Source: Reclinomonas americana ATCC 50394
Taxonomy: Eukaryota; Jakobida; Jakobea; Jakobida
Assembly: GCA_048213135.1 (NCBI GenBank)
Contig: PS015082.1
Span: forward strand, 292,344 to 324,964
Direction of reading: 5' to 3'
Length of the DNA: 32,621 bases
Of this stretch, positions 18,084 through 28,469 are shown piece after piece. The position numbers and the translations under genes were made by a program. The stretch's first letter is position 1, and every line of letters starts with the position of its first letter. The notes under the pieces are model-generated. The model was not told where the DNA came from and did no database searches. It was given only the letters and a program-made list of their open reading frames with translations.

Positions 18084-19791
18084 ATGGAGCACGTGCGTGT
18101 GGGCGAAGGAGTCGACTTTGGTGCGTGGTTCGACAAGCCACGCCACCAAAAGTACTTTAGTGGCATCTTGTCGCAGTTGCCCTTCCCGTTCCAGGTGAGC
18201 AATGCACTCACACACAGCACACACAGAGCATGCCAGTGAGGGTGTCCATTGAGAGAGAGAGAGAGAGAACGAGCATGGGGGAGACAGCGAGTGAAATGCT
18301 CAGTGATAGAGCATGCATTCATCATCATCATCATCAATCTCTATCTTTGACGCAGACTCTCGATCCGAATCGACTAATGTTGGTGTACTTTGCGGTGTCG
18401 GGCTTGGATCTGCTGGATGGTCTGCACTTGTGTGATCGGGCGGCGATCACTGAGTGGGTAATGTCGGCATTCGCGGCCGATCCAGTCGTGTTTGAGGGCG
18501 CAGGTGGTTTCCGACCGGGCCCTTTCCTCGGCTTGCCCTTTGCTCCGGTAACTACTGCTGCTGCTGCAGCTGTTGTCGCGTGGGAGAGACGGTTGATTGT
18601 CGATCTCGTGCAGGAGGAGCGACGGAGAGCGGTGCACGACAACTTGCCGCTGGCGCAGTTTGACTCGCCCCACCTGGCCATGACGTACACGGCGTGCTGC
18701 ATTCTGCGCATTCTGCATCAGGGCGCGACGCCGTATGTGCCGCAGTTTGAGCTGGAGCCAGTGCGACGGCTGTTGCGTGCCACGCAGACGGAGAGTGGGA
18801 GGTGAGTGGTTGGTTCGGCGGCGGTATCGGCGATGCGGTGAACTCACTTGCGACGTAGCTTCCGTGGCTACATGGGCTCGACGGAGACGGACATGCGGTT
18901 TTTGTTCTGCGGCAGTGCCATTGCCGCGATGCTCAATCTGTGGGATGCCTACGACAAGGACACAGCAGTGCAGTATGTGCGGAGCAGTCAGGTGCGATTG
19001 CACGCGTGTGACTCGCTTGCTGCGTTCTTTCCTAAATCCCACATCGCAGTCATGGGATCACGGTCTCGGGCAGTCGCCGGGACAGGAGTCACAAGGTGTG
19101 ACGCGATGTGGCGTCTGCTCCTTCCTCTCTTCGCTTTCCTCACGCGCGACATGCACAGGCGGTTCAACGTTTTGCGGCGTGTCATCTCTGGCTCTGATGG
19201 GTCGCCTGGACGACTTCCACAGCCGCGACGAGCTGGTCGACTGGTGCGCGAAGCGGCAAGTGGGCGGCTTCCAGGGTCGTCCCAACAAGGATCCCGGTTG
19301 CGTCCTTGCTTTTTCTGCAACGTGCGCTGCCGAGTTCCCTCGATTGACCGCGGTTGTGCAGACACGTGCTACTCGTTTTGGATCGGGAGCTCGCTGTCGA
19401 TTCTCGATGCCTACGAGTACGTGGATGTGTCGAGTGCAGTGGACTTTGCACGGCAGTGCCAGGACGCTCGGTGAGTGTGCCGACGTCGTTCTCTCTGCTT
19501 TTTTGTCGCTCACAGTGAACCGCCTTTGCGACAGTGGCGGCTTTTCAAAATTCCCCGGCATTCGCGCCGACCCCATGCATGCGTACCTCGGTCTGGCTGG
19601 TCTGTCGTTGATGGGTCATCCAGTTGCGTTGGCTTTCTTGCCTGAGTGCCATTCCCCTCCCCACTCCACGCTCACTCACGTTGCTCAACAACGCGCAGGA
19701 CGTGGCGCGGCTGGATCCGTGCCTCAACATTTCCGTTCGTGCATCGGGTGAGCTGTACACGGCACGCGCAGGCGCTGACGCAGCCGAGTGA
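18084..19791 (+). CDS. PGGT1B: Protein geranylgeranyltransferase type I, beta subunit
   Basis: Exons 18084-18194, 18356-18801 (probably with an internal 66-nt in-frame intron at 18548-18613), 18859-18991, 19050-19095, 19159-19296, 19362-19470, 19535-19622 and 19699-19791; TGA 19789-19791. Length is 365 residues with that intron removed, 387 without; animal proteins have about 377. Alpha-alpha barrel hallmarks: VYFAVSGLDLLDGL, 'HLAMTYTACCILRIL', 'SWDHGLGQSPGQESQ', GGSTFCGVSSLALMG, 'GRPNKDPDTCYSFW' and 'GGFSKFPGIRADPMHAYLGL'. The zinc ligands Asp and Cys (DTC) and His (at 19578-19580) are present. The enzyme attaches geranylgeranyl to CaaL-type proteins such as Rho GTPases in the cytosol. The diphosphate-contacting His of 'ESHGG' is Gln here. 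The alpha subunit is not in the window. Confidence 0.95.
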
Positions 19792-19903
19792 GATCCCACG
19801 CCCCTTGTGTGTGTGTGTGTGATGCCAGTGCGTCCCCGTTCAATACAATGTGTAACGCGGTAGTGGTTGTAGGTAGCAACAAAACAAGTTTTCTTTGTAC
19901 ACT
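19792..19903. other. Convergent 3' intergenic region, GGTase-I beta / gene 6
   Basis: 112 bp between stop codons. It contains a short GT run and TGTAAC at 19851-19856, a candidate 3'-end signal for the plus-strand gene. Confidence 0.35.
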
Positions 19904-22900
19904 TCACTGAGAGTCGTCATCAGCCTGGAAGAGATTGAACAGCAAGTCCACTTGCTGTACGGATGTGGGCGCGGGTGGCGGAGACGTGCCATTCTGGCGG
20001 CTTCCAGAGCGCGCCGTCGTGGGCGACGACATGGTGCGGACCTGCTGCAACATGTGCGACGGTGGTGGTGACGCCGGTGGCAGCGGCGGTACCAGCTGCT
20101 GCTGCTGCGCCAGGCGCCCACCAGCCGGAACTGGTGGCGGTGGCAGCGGTGAGAGAGGCGGGAGCGAGCTGGCTGGGCTGCCAAACATGCGTGGTGTGCC
20201 AGTGGCACTCTCCGCCTCCATCATCACTCGCGGAGTCGAGAGCGGCTCCCACACTGGCGAAGCAATGGAGCGCGACGGTGGCAAGTACGGCAGTGGTGGC
20301 GGCGGCGGCGACTGCATGTCGGCGTGCGACGACAGATCCAGCAGCACGGTCGAAGCCTGCTTGGCGGCTTGTCCGGCTGGCTGCTGCGGCTTCGCCGACG
20401 ACGAGGGCGTGGAGGCGCGAGGTGGTCGGGTGCTCACCAGGCCGCGTTCCGATCCCGTCGTCGTCTCCGTGCAGAGCGAGTCGTTGCAGTTGTCGCTGGC
20501 CAGCGGACCGCGGCGGAACGAGCTGTTGGCCGCTGCAAAGGCCGACTTCTTGTGCAGGGCAGGTGGTGAGCGCGCACGTGCGTCGAGAGGCGACTGCGGT
20601 GGCACCGGAGGTGGGGCCAGCGGAGGCAGTCGGGCGGCGCTGTCGGCGCGACCTGTGCTGCGCACTTGCCACTGGCCCGTATTGTTGTCGTCGTCCGTTT
20701 GCACATTGTCGTGGTCCGTGTCCAGACCATTCTCCGACTCGTCGTGCTGATGGCGCTTCGCGGCCGACTTGGGGTCCGTGGCAATATCCAGCCACGTGTG
20801 GTACGGCTGTGCGTCTCTGAATGCCGGCTGCGCGGCGCTCTCGTCGGGCGCCTCAACGGTGGCGGCGAATTCGTCGTCAGTGTAGGCGTTTGAAGACAGC
20901 TCTCTGTAGCGCTTCTGACGTTGCTGTGCCGGCTGCTTGCGGCGCACCAGGTAGCAAATGACAAACACTGCGATACCTGCATGCACGCACACAAAAATGA
21001 GTTGGATGGACACAGTAGTGGCGGATGTTGCGGTAACGCACCTCCCACAAGGACGCCAACAACGGAGCCGACCACGGCGCCGATAATGGTCGACGAGGAC
21101 GACGGTGTGGTCGGCTGCGCAGCGGAAGAGCCGGCGACTTGTGTCACCGAGTACACGCCGCTGCGGCACACGGTGGCGACCAGCATGCGCGAGGATGCGT
21201 CGAACGCGTTGCGCTGCATGTCGCCAGGGCAGAAGGATTCCGACGCCGTCATGGTCGAGCGTTGGCCCGACAAGCGCGGCGATCCCCAGGCCAGCTTGAA
21301 ATCGGCCTGCAGAGTGGGTGGTCAGCAACTGCGTTGGAGAACAAGTGGTGCATGCTGCCGTGAGTACGCAACGTCGGCCGCAATGCTCTGGTTCTCCAGC
21401 AGCTTCGACACATCCATGGTCAATGTGAGCAGCGGAACAGAGGCGGCAGAGTCGCCGAGCACCACCAACGACTTGTCCGCCAAGATGCCGATCGTCACAT
21501 TCCTAAGGCACACACACAAACAAGCGCATGGGAACACAGAAGTAATGTGAGAATGTCGTTCGAGGAGATTCTCGTACCCGCACGCCACAGAGTCGGCATC
21601 GCGGCATTGCAGACCCGACACATCTGTGCACGCACTGGTTTAGGCGCACAAAACTGTGAGGTACGCATCGAAACCTCTGCCGCCACTCACATTGCAGATC
21701 CACAGGCAGCGGGGACTCATCGGCGTTGCCGACAGTGAGCTCGGTGACTTGCGTGACCACGAAATCGCTCGACGAGACGCCGATCGGAACGATATCGGTC
21801 AGGGTCGAGTCATTGTTGCCGACCATCACTGGCAGGTTGCGCAGCGTCGACGTCACACGATGCCGCGCCGAATCACGAGAGGCTGTGCGCAAGACGACGT
21901 GAGTGTGTGTCGGTTCATCGAGCTTCAACATGCAGCAGAGCACGAACCCGTGACGGCCATGGTGAGACGGCTCCAGGCTGCCGAGCTGGCGAGATCCGCA
22001 GCTGGCATGCGCAACGTGACGTGCTGCGTGGACGATCCACCAGTGAAGGTGCTGGTGGCGTGTGCCGTTGTGTCGTCATCGCTGCACGCATTCACGGTGA
22101 GCAGCTGCAGAGAACTGGTGTTGGGAATGGGTGGAGGGAGAAGGCTCACATGTACAGCTCGTATCGGTAGTCCGTGTCATGTGCGGGTGGAACGAGGAAC
22201 GACACGGTGACATCGCCGCTGTGGTCGGCGCGCACCGACAGCATGTGCGGCTGTGCCGGAACTGTAAAGCACGCAAGCTGTGGATCAGCGACACCGTTGC
22301 TAGCCGGAGAGAAACATGGTGCAAGACATCAAACCAGTCGACTGCAGTGTGCCGGTCAATTCCATCGGGGCGGCTGTGGATCCAGTGGGGATGACGCGCA
22401 GCACGTACGTCACGTCGTCGTCGGAGCCGAGGTAAGGCTCCAGCTGCGCCGATGTCGCAGTGGCCGAGACGACGGCGCGACGAGTGATGCGCCGACCACG
22501 GCTTGTCATCACCAGTTCGACTGTGTATGCCGAAGGAGCTGGCGTAACAGCAGGCCACGAGACCGCCACTCGCGGCACCGAGTCTCCAGACTGATGAGAA
22601 GGAGAGGGTAGCAGCAGTGTTGTTTAGATTTGGATTAACATCGGTGATGGAACAGTCTACGCCAGACGCACCACCACTGAAGCCGACAGCTCTGTCGGCG
22701 TTGGCGTTGGTGTCGGTGTCGGTGTCGGTGTTGGGGTAGGAGTAGGAGTGGGAGTGGGAGTGGGGGTGGGAGTGGGCGTTGGTGTCGGCGTAGGCGTGGG
22801 AGTTGGGTCGCTCGGTGGCACCGGAGCTGCACAGAAAAAAAGGTTAGAACAAGAGCGGCAACAATCGACGGCGGTGCTGTGCAAGTGAAGCGCACCAGGC

Positions 22901-25900
22901 TCGACGGTGATTGCGTGGAACTGCGTCCATGCGACCTTGTTCTCGCTCTTGAAGCACATGGTGTAGGAACCGGCGGTAAGATCGCCAATGGCCAGAGTGA
23001 GATCGTTGACGTTGTTGTCGATGCGACTGGCGGTCAGCAGCTGCGAGTTGGTCGCCGTCGTGCAATCCGTCTCACCCTGAGGCAGGAGGCGGAAAGCAAA
23101 GAATGCACCGAGTGGAGTGCCCAGCCAATTGCCGCGCACAGTAATCGTGTGCACCGGCTTGTTGGCCACCCACGACGACGGAGTTGCCGACACGACAGAC
23201 GGAACTGTGCAAGAATGGCAATGAGTGAGCAAACACCGAATGAGCACAGAAAGCGAGTGTTGTCCGTGGGCGCACCCTTGGAGTCAGTCGATCCCAGGTT
23301 GCGCCACGTGCTGCCAGGTTGCGACTGGTAGCACACCAGGTACTGCGTCTCTCGTGCACTTTCGTCCATCGTTAGTGGCGTGGTCATGGTGACAACGCCA
23401 CTGCCGTCGGTGGCGAAAGACGGAGTCAACAGCGTGGCGCCTGCAGAACTCGCGCCGGTGCACACGGGTGCAATGGCAGCGTCTTGCACCGCCAATAGCG
23501 AGGTGGACGGGATCGACAGTCCGGAGACGGTCAGCGTAAAGTTGAATCCCGGAGCTGTGCGCAGGTGGATTTCAGCACTTTTCGTCACTCACTCACAGCA
23601 AAGTACTCTTGTACACGAACCGAGCAGGGGCGGCGACAAGAGGCAAGGCGAGGCGTCTACCGATCGTGGGCCATCGGGGTCCACAGAGACCACCACTCGT
23701 GAGACAGCGTCGACGAGCAGCACGCTGCCGTCAGGCATGATTGTGAACGACACTGGTTCCACCACTCGGGCCGTGTCGCGCAATCCAGGCACAAACTGAA
23801 TCGCTGACGACGGCACCGATGCGTCGCACACGCCGAGCATCGGCAGCGCAATACCACCATACTGCGGCATCTGCGGGCGGGAGACAAGGGTTGAGTAATT
23901 CCACACAAGAGACACTACACGCTGGTGTGCGACACTCACCTCCAACAGGCAGTGACTGGCAGAGTCGGCCACCAATACTCCACCTGTGCACGCATGCATG
24001 CATGTGGTCAGTCACACAAAACAAGACGTTTGTTTTGCAAGGGGCGTGTGTACCGTTGGCGAGCACGGCGATTGCCGAGAGTTGACCAAAGCCGTCGTTG
24101 GCGTCGCTCTGCGCGTGAAGAGAGGCCTCTATGAGACACAGCCATGCAAAGACAAGCACAATAAACACCCTCATACCGAGTGCGTGCCGTCGGCAAACAC
24201 TGCCACATCGGCGTACGGGGTGCCAGTCGCATCGGTCGAGAAGACTGCTCGAAGCACGCGGTTCGACTCCGCGATAAACAGGGTGGGAGCAAAGCCACCC
24301 TTGAGTGCCACTACAAGCCCCACACAGGTCAGAGTTGTGCTAGAAGCATCAGCACGATGAGATGCAGAGACGCAACATGCTCGGGGTGCGTTGAATGGCG
24401 ACGGTTGTGGGTCGTCGATCTGGGTCAGCGTGCGAACCAGGGCCAGCGGATCTGTCACACTGCCCACGGCGCCGGCAAGCACGTGCACACTGCAACATGC
24501 GCGTGAGAAAATCAACGCATAGCGTACTCGGCTGCATGCTTTCCCCCAAACCTGTTGTTGGCCTGGTCGGCAATCACGAGGCAGTCAGACTGACCCAACA
24601 GACGAGCACCGCCAGACAGCAGCATGTCACTTGGAGACTGCAGGCTGACCAGTGCCGGCAGCGAGACAACCGACGCCTGTGGTGCGTTACTGCCAGTAAC
24701 CGAGATACGCATCACTCGACCGAGGCCCGAATCGAGAACCAGCAGCGCGTCGCCGGCGGGTGTCAGCAGCACACGAGTGGGGCTGTTGAGGTGAAGGAGA
24801 TCGTCGGCAGCCTGCACGCAAGGAAAAGAGGAGTCAAGGTCATTAGTGAGTCTGGCATGCGGGGGGAGCTGCGGAAAGAGGAACAGTCGCACCACAGCTG
24901 CCGTGTTCAGTTGACCGAAAAATACGCGAGGCTGCGCATCTGCCGCCGCCTCCTGAACCCACACGACGTGTCGCGTGCTGTCGGTAATGTACTTGCGGTT
25001 TGCCGAATCCACAGCCACCGAGCTGCACGAAACAGGTCAGAACGCAGTGTGCGAAGACACTGCGCACAGGAAGGAGTGTGACGCAACTGCGGACGACCCA
25101 TGGTCGCAGAGTCGGTGCGGCCGTCGACCAAGGTCTCCATGCGACCGCCGCGTTGCATCATGAATGCCGCACGGACGACACTGCCATCGCTGGGATCGGT
25201 GGACGAAATCGCGACGTGGAAGGCCTTGGCCGCCTGCACATCGGCGGGCATGGAGCACGAGAGCGACAGCTCTTGTGTCGCCTGATCAAAGTCAACATAC
25301 GCCGGCTTGGTGTCGGCGCTGAACTGGAACACGCGATTGTTCTTGTCGGTGGTCGTGACACGCGCAAACACGGCACCGGGAACTGCCGGAAAGCGGCGCT
25401 GGCTCAGCTGCAACAGGTACGGCTCCGAAACTACACACAACGAGCGGGTGAGACAACGCTGACAACGGTGCGAGTCTTCACGCGCGCGCAACTGCCAATG
25501 CTGATCGAGCCGGCGTTGTCGGCCGGCCAGTCGCTCCCGCTGTCTGCCAAACACATGTAGAAACGGCGGCCGACGAGCGAGGAGCCCTCCCACTCGGTTC
25601 CAATCAGAGCATCGTCCGACGGCTGCGGCGAAACGAGAACACATGAGATTGCTGGTCGAAAGCAATCGGATGCGCAAGCAAAAAGAAGACACACCACCGA
25701 CAAAGCGACTGTCAATGACGACATGGCGGCGTCGGTTGTCGCCGGTGTGACAGACGTGACTTGCAGGCTAAAATCCGACTTGTCCGACTGGCAGGCGGCG
25801 TCGCTCTGCATCGTCACGCTCATGGTGCCGGAGGTGAGGCCGAGACCCACCACCGTCAGCTGTACCGTAGTGTTACGGTAGAGCACAGACGGACGGGCCG

Positions 25901-28150
25901 CCAGGCAACCGGCACGTGCCACCAGCGTCGGCCCTGCATTTCTCCGGTGGTGAGTGCACAACATCACCAACGACATATCGACAAGCGCACGCGATGCTAC
26001 CGTCGGGATCAAAAGCAACGACCCTGCGCGCCACTCGATCGACGACGTACACCATGGTGTCGTCGCCGGGGATGACGTATGCACCCGCCGGCTCGCTGAG
26101 AAGGGCGGCATCACTGCAGAGATAATAAATGAGAATCGAGTGCGCACACACAGCGGGTCGCAAACAACTCACCGAGTTCCCTCGGCGAATCCAGCAGTAC
26201 CACACGTGCCCGCAACTGGCCACGGAGAGCCGCCACCGGCTGAGACCTGCAGGCAACGCACGGTGTCAAAAACAAGCACCGAACCCTCGGGACACAGAGA
26301 GGCGTGAGACAAGCACAAACCATGAGGACGCAGTGACTGCCGGCGTCGCTCACTACCACGGCACCTGAACACGGAAACCAGCGCGTCATGTAAGCAAGAG
26401 AAAGAGAGAGAGGGAGGAATCTCGTCCCCCGCATTAAGAATACGAACCAGAGGCCATGATGGCAATGCCAGTGGGATCTGCAATAAAAAATAGAATGATG
26501 AGAATTGAGAAGAGAGCATGAACACGGGGAGAGCGCGCTGCTGGTGTGCACGCACTGTTGAACCCCGAGGCAAACACGTCCGTCTTGGCGTACGCCACAT
26601 CGCCACTGGCCGCAGAGAACACGGTGAAGTACAGACGGTCGCCTTGCGCAAAGTACAGTGTCGGCGACGGTCCTTGGCGCAAAGCCACTGCACACAGCCA
26701 CCCTGGTGTGAGTCACATAGGTAGACACACAGAAAGTCGTGCCAGAAAACGCAACATGAATGCGGTGCCTGCAGCGGCACACTCGGCGTCGAGTCGACCG
26801 TGTTGACCGTACGAATCACGGTCAGCACGCCCGGAATCATCTCACTCATCACATGAATGCTGATCACACGCTCAGTGAGCCGCACCGAGACGAAAACAGA
26901 GAGACAAGGAAAGAGAAGGAATGCTCACCAGTTGGCCCCGTGGTCGGCCACAATGACACAGTGCTGCGCACCAAAGGGACGCGATGTCTCGTCGCACAGC
27001 ACGAGATCGGAGGGATCCACCAGCACCACCGGCTTGCGATCGTTGCCCTCGATAGACAAGACGGTCCACGAGGTGGCCCGCACGTCGTTGACACGAACAC
27101 GAATGATGCGCTTGTTGCCGTTCTCCAACACGTACAGATCGCTAGTGGCCGCAGCGTACGCCACACTCACAGGAGCGCGCAGCGGAATCATCTGCCCGCC
27201 ACTCAGCTGCGAGTCCACACCAACGCCCGGCGTGTCGGGAATGCCAAGCAGCGAAGTGAACGAAATGGCATTGGTGTTGCTCGCCGAGCGCGCCCACACC
27301 ACATGCCGTCCCGCATCGGCCACAAACATGCGATGATCGCTTGCCCCCGCCATCACAATGCTGCGCGGATCACTAAACAACGAGTATCCGTGCGTGTCCA
27401 CCACACCAGCCACCTGTGCGACACGCAAAGAGTGAGCGATTGAGTGACTCGCCAGGCACATAAGAAAAGCACAAGAGGATCACCGTCGTCAGCATGCCAC
27501 CTGGTGAACGACAAACAGTGAGCACGTGATCATCACAGAAATCTGCACTCGACATGCATGACGCACCTCGCGACATGGAAAACGTGCCAATAGCCGCCTC
27601 GCCGCCACTGTTGGTGGCGTGAATCTCCACCAGAAGCGGATCCGGCACTGTGTAGGTGTCGCCACTGCTGCCGACAATCTTCTCATCGACCGCGGAATCA
27701 CACCGAAGCTGCAGCAGCGCTTGACCTGCGCTGACATGCGGATCGTCTGCGCGTAGCTCGAAACGCTTCGCATCACGACCGCCCAGCTACAATGCACACA
27801 TGTGAGAGGGAGAGTGGAAAGAGAGAGTGCGTGTGTGCGTTCGCAGAGAGGCAGACCTCAATAGAGGTCACTGGTGTCTCAGAGGCCACAGTGACGCGAG
27901 CCACCACTGCACCGGGCACCGGTGCATACGAAGAGACACCCTCAGTGTCGCTGGCCGAGCGCAGAATCACGCTGAGTGGGGCGGCCTCTGCGCGGAAGAC
28001 AGGACAAAATTCATCGGACTGTCGGCTTACGTTCGTGCACCGCACGAGCTTGGTCTCACCGGCAATCACTAGTGCGCACAAGAGCCACACTGACAGCACC
28101 GAGCAGCACACCAGTCGGAGCGACGCTTGGTGGTGGGAGTGGCGTCGCAT
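19904..28150 (-). CDS. NHL-repeat, FnIII-like single-pass receptor-like protein, about 2074 aa
   Basis: Thirty-one exons with agreeing phases: 28150-27857, 27786-27567, 27500-27484, 27413-26929, 26859-26756, 26687-26556, 26477-26448, 26364-26321, 26246-26173, 26113-26001, 25933-25698, 25622-25493, 25430-25088, 25022-24893, 24811-24552, 24489-24377, 24310-24177, 24108-24054, 23983-23940, 23870-23621, 23587-23276, 23204-22896, 22826-22672, 22590-22335, 22261-22150, 22114-21948, 21882-21691, 21623-21578, 21502-21373, 21306-21042, 20976-19904. Order: signal peptide (LVCCSVLSVWLLCALVIAG), beta-sandwich, NHL blades, then the same pair again, Pro-Thr linker, FnIII-like region, membrane helix (IIGAVVGSVVG...), and a basic then Pro-rich tail of about 340 residues. 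I do not recognise a named family. It is inferred to be a surface adhesion or receptor protein; no kinase domain. Least certain: exon joins 20/21 and 25/26, with 33- and 35-nt introns. Confidence 0.8.
20930..21087 (-). other. Transmembrane helix of gene 6 (split by an intron)
   Basis: STIIGAVVGSVVGVLVGG from the end of exon 30 joins IAVFVICYLVRRKQ in exon 31 across the intron 21041-20977. The helix is rich in GxxxG-type small-residue spacing and ends in a basic stop-transfer cluster. Confidence 0.85.
21691..22590 (-). other. Fibronectin type III-like region of gene 6
   Basis: SVPRVAVSWPAVTPAPSAYT, then 'TYVLRVIPTGS', match the Trp strand and Tyr/Leu strand of an FnIII fold. A second, more divergent unit (LSVRADHSGDVTVSFLV, 'TDYRYELY') follows. 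By-eye call. Confidence 0.6.
22690..22807 (-). repeat. Hexanucleotide repeat encoding the Pro-Thr linker of gene 6
   Basis: About 19-20 Pro-Thr units, from SDPTPTPT to PTPTELSAS, between the second beta-rich region and the FnIII-like domains. It is the same kind of repeat as in gene 1, but here it is fully assembled. Confidence 0.9.
23621..25150 (-). other. Second NHL-type beta-propeller region of gene 6
   Basis: A second set of blades parallels the first: 'HSVAVDSANRKYITDSTRHV', 'ALLVLDSGLGRVMRI', 'CLVIADQANNSVHVL', 'LFIAESNRVLRAV', 'VLVADSASHCLLE' and 'VLLVDAVSRVVVSVDPDG'. Confidence 0.75.
26001..27500 (-). other. First NHL-type beta-propeller region of gene 6
   Basis: Blades show the NHL pattern of a Gly-rich start, 'P.siv' and then 'vaDxxxhxv': GGMLTTVAGVVDTHGYSLF, 'MFVADAGRHVVWA', 'LYVLENGNKRIIRV', 'CVIVADHGANCIHVM', 'VVVSDAGSHCVLM' and 'VYVVDRVARRVVAFDPDG'. 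It ends with the intron after FDPDG. Confidence 0.75.
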
Positions 28151-28469
28151 TCCGTCCCGAATTTCCTTGATTTGTCCGAACTGCAATCACTGCCACAAAG
28201 CGCGTGGGGCTGTCGGATGCGCTGAGGCTGTGCGGAATCCGATGCCGGAGAGTCGGCGAGTAACGATAGAGGTTAAAAAAGGATGAAGAAAAGGAAAAGA
28301 GCAAAACAATGAACGCGGTGCGCTCGCACAAAATCTCTCGCTGTTCGATCGAAAAATGGCGGGACGAAATTGATTGATCTTCGACCGTTGAACGAGCAAA
28401 GAAAGAAAGATAGAAAAAGTTTTTCTTGTCTCGTGACGGGGAGAGAGTGCGCGACGAAACAGGTGGCAG
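28151..28469. promoter_or_regulatory. Divergent promoter region, genes 6 and 7
   Basis: 319 bp between two ATG codons, containing A-rich and GAAAG-rich tracts. A perfect 10-bp palindrome TTCGATCGAA lies at 28344-28353. Directly after it the sequence ATGGCGGGAC resembles an E2F-type TGGCGGGA core. Two short upstream ORFs face gene 7: ATG at 28309 (22 codons) and ATG at 28356 (5 codons, stop TGA). No TATA-like box is seen. Functions are not established. Confidence 0.4.

Noticed and set aside
19935-20820. Plus-strand ORFs opposite the gene 6 tail
   Set aside because: They lack domain-like sequence and exon structure, while the minus strand carries the tail in frame with a membrane helix and upstream exons.
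22690-22807. Direct repeats as a possible CRISPR-like array
   Set aside because: The 6-bp period without spacers, in frame inside a gene and read as Pro-Thr, marks a coding minisatellite.
23621-23670. A donor at GTAGAC (about 23654) or a GC donor for exon 20 of gene 6
   Set aside because: The GTAGAC donor gives the wrong phase for exon 21, and a GC donor would delete residues matching the first half. GTTCGT at 23620 keeps both, though its intron is only 33 nt.
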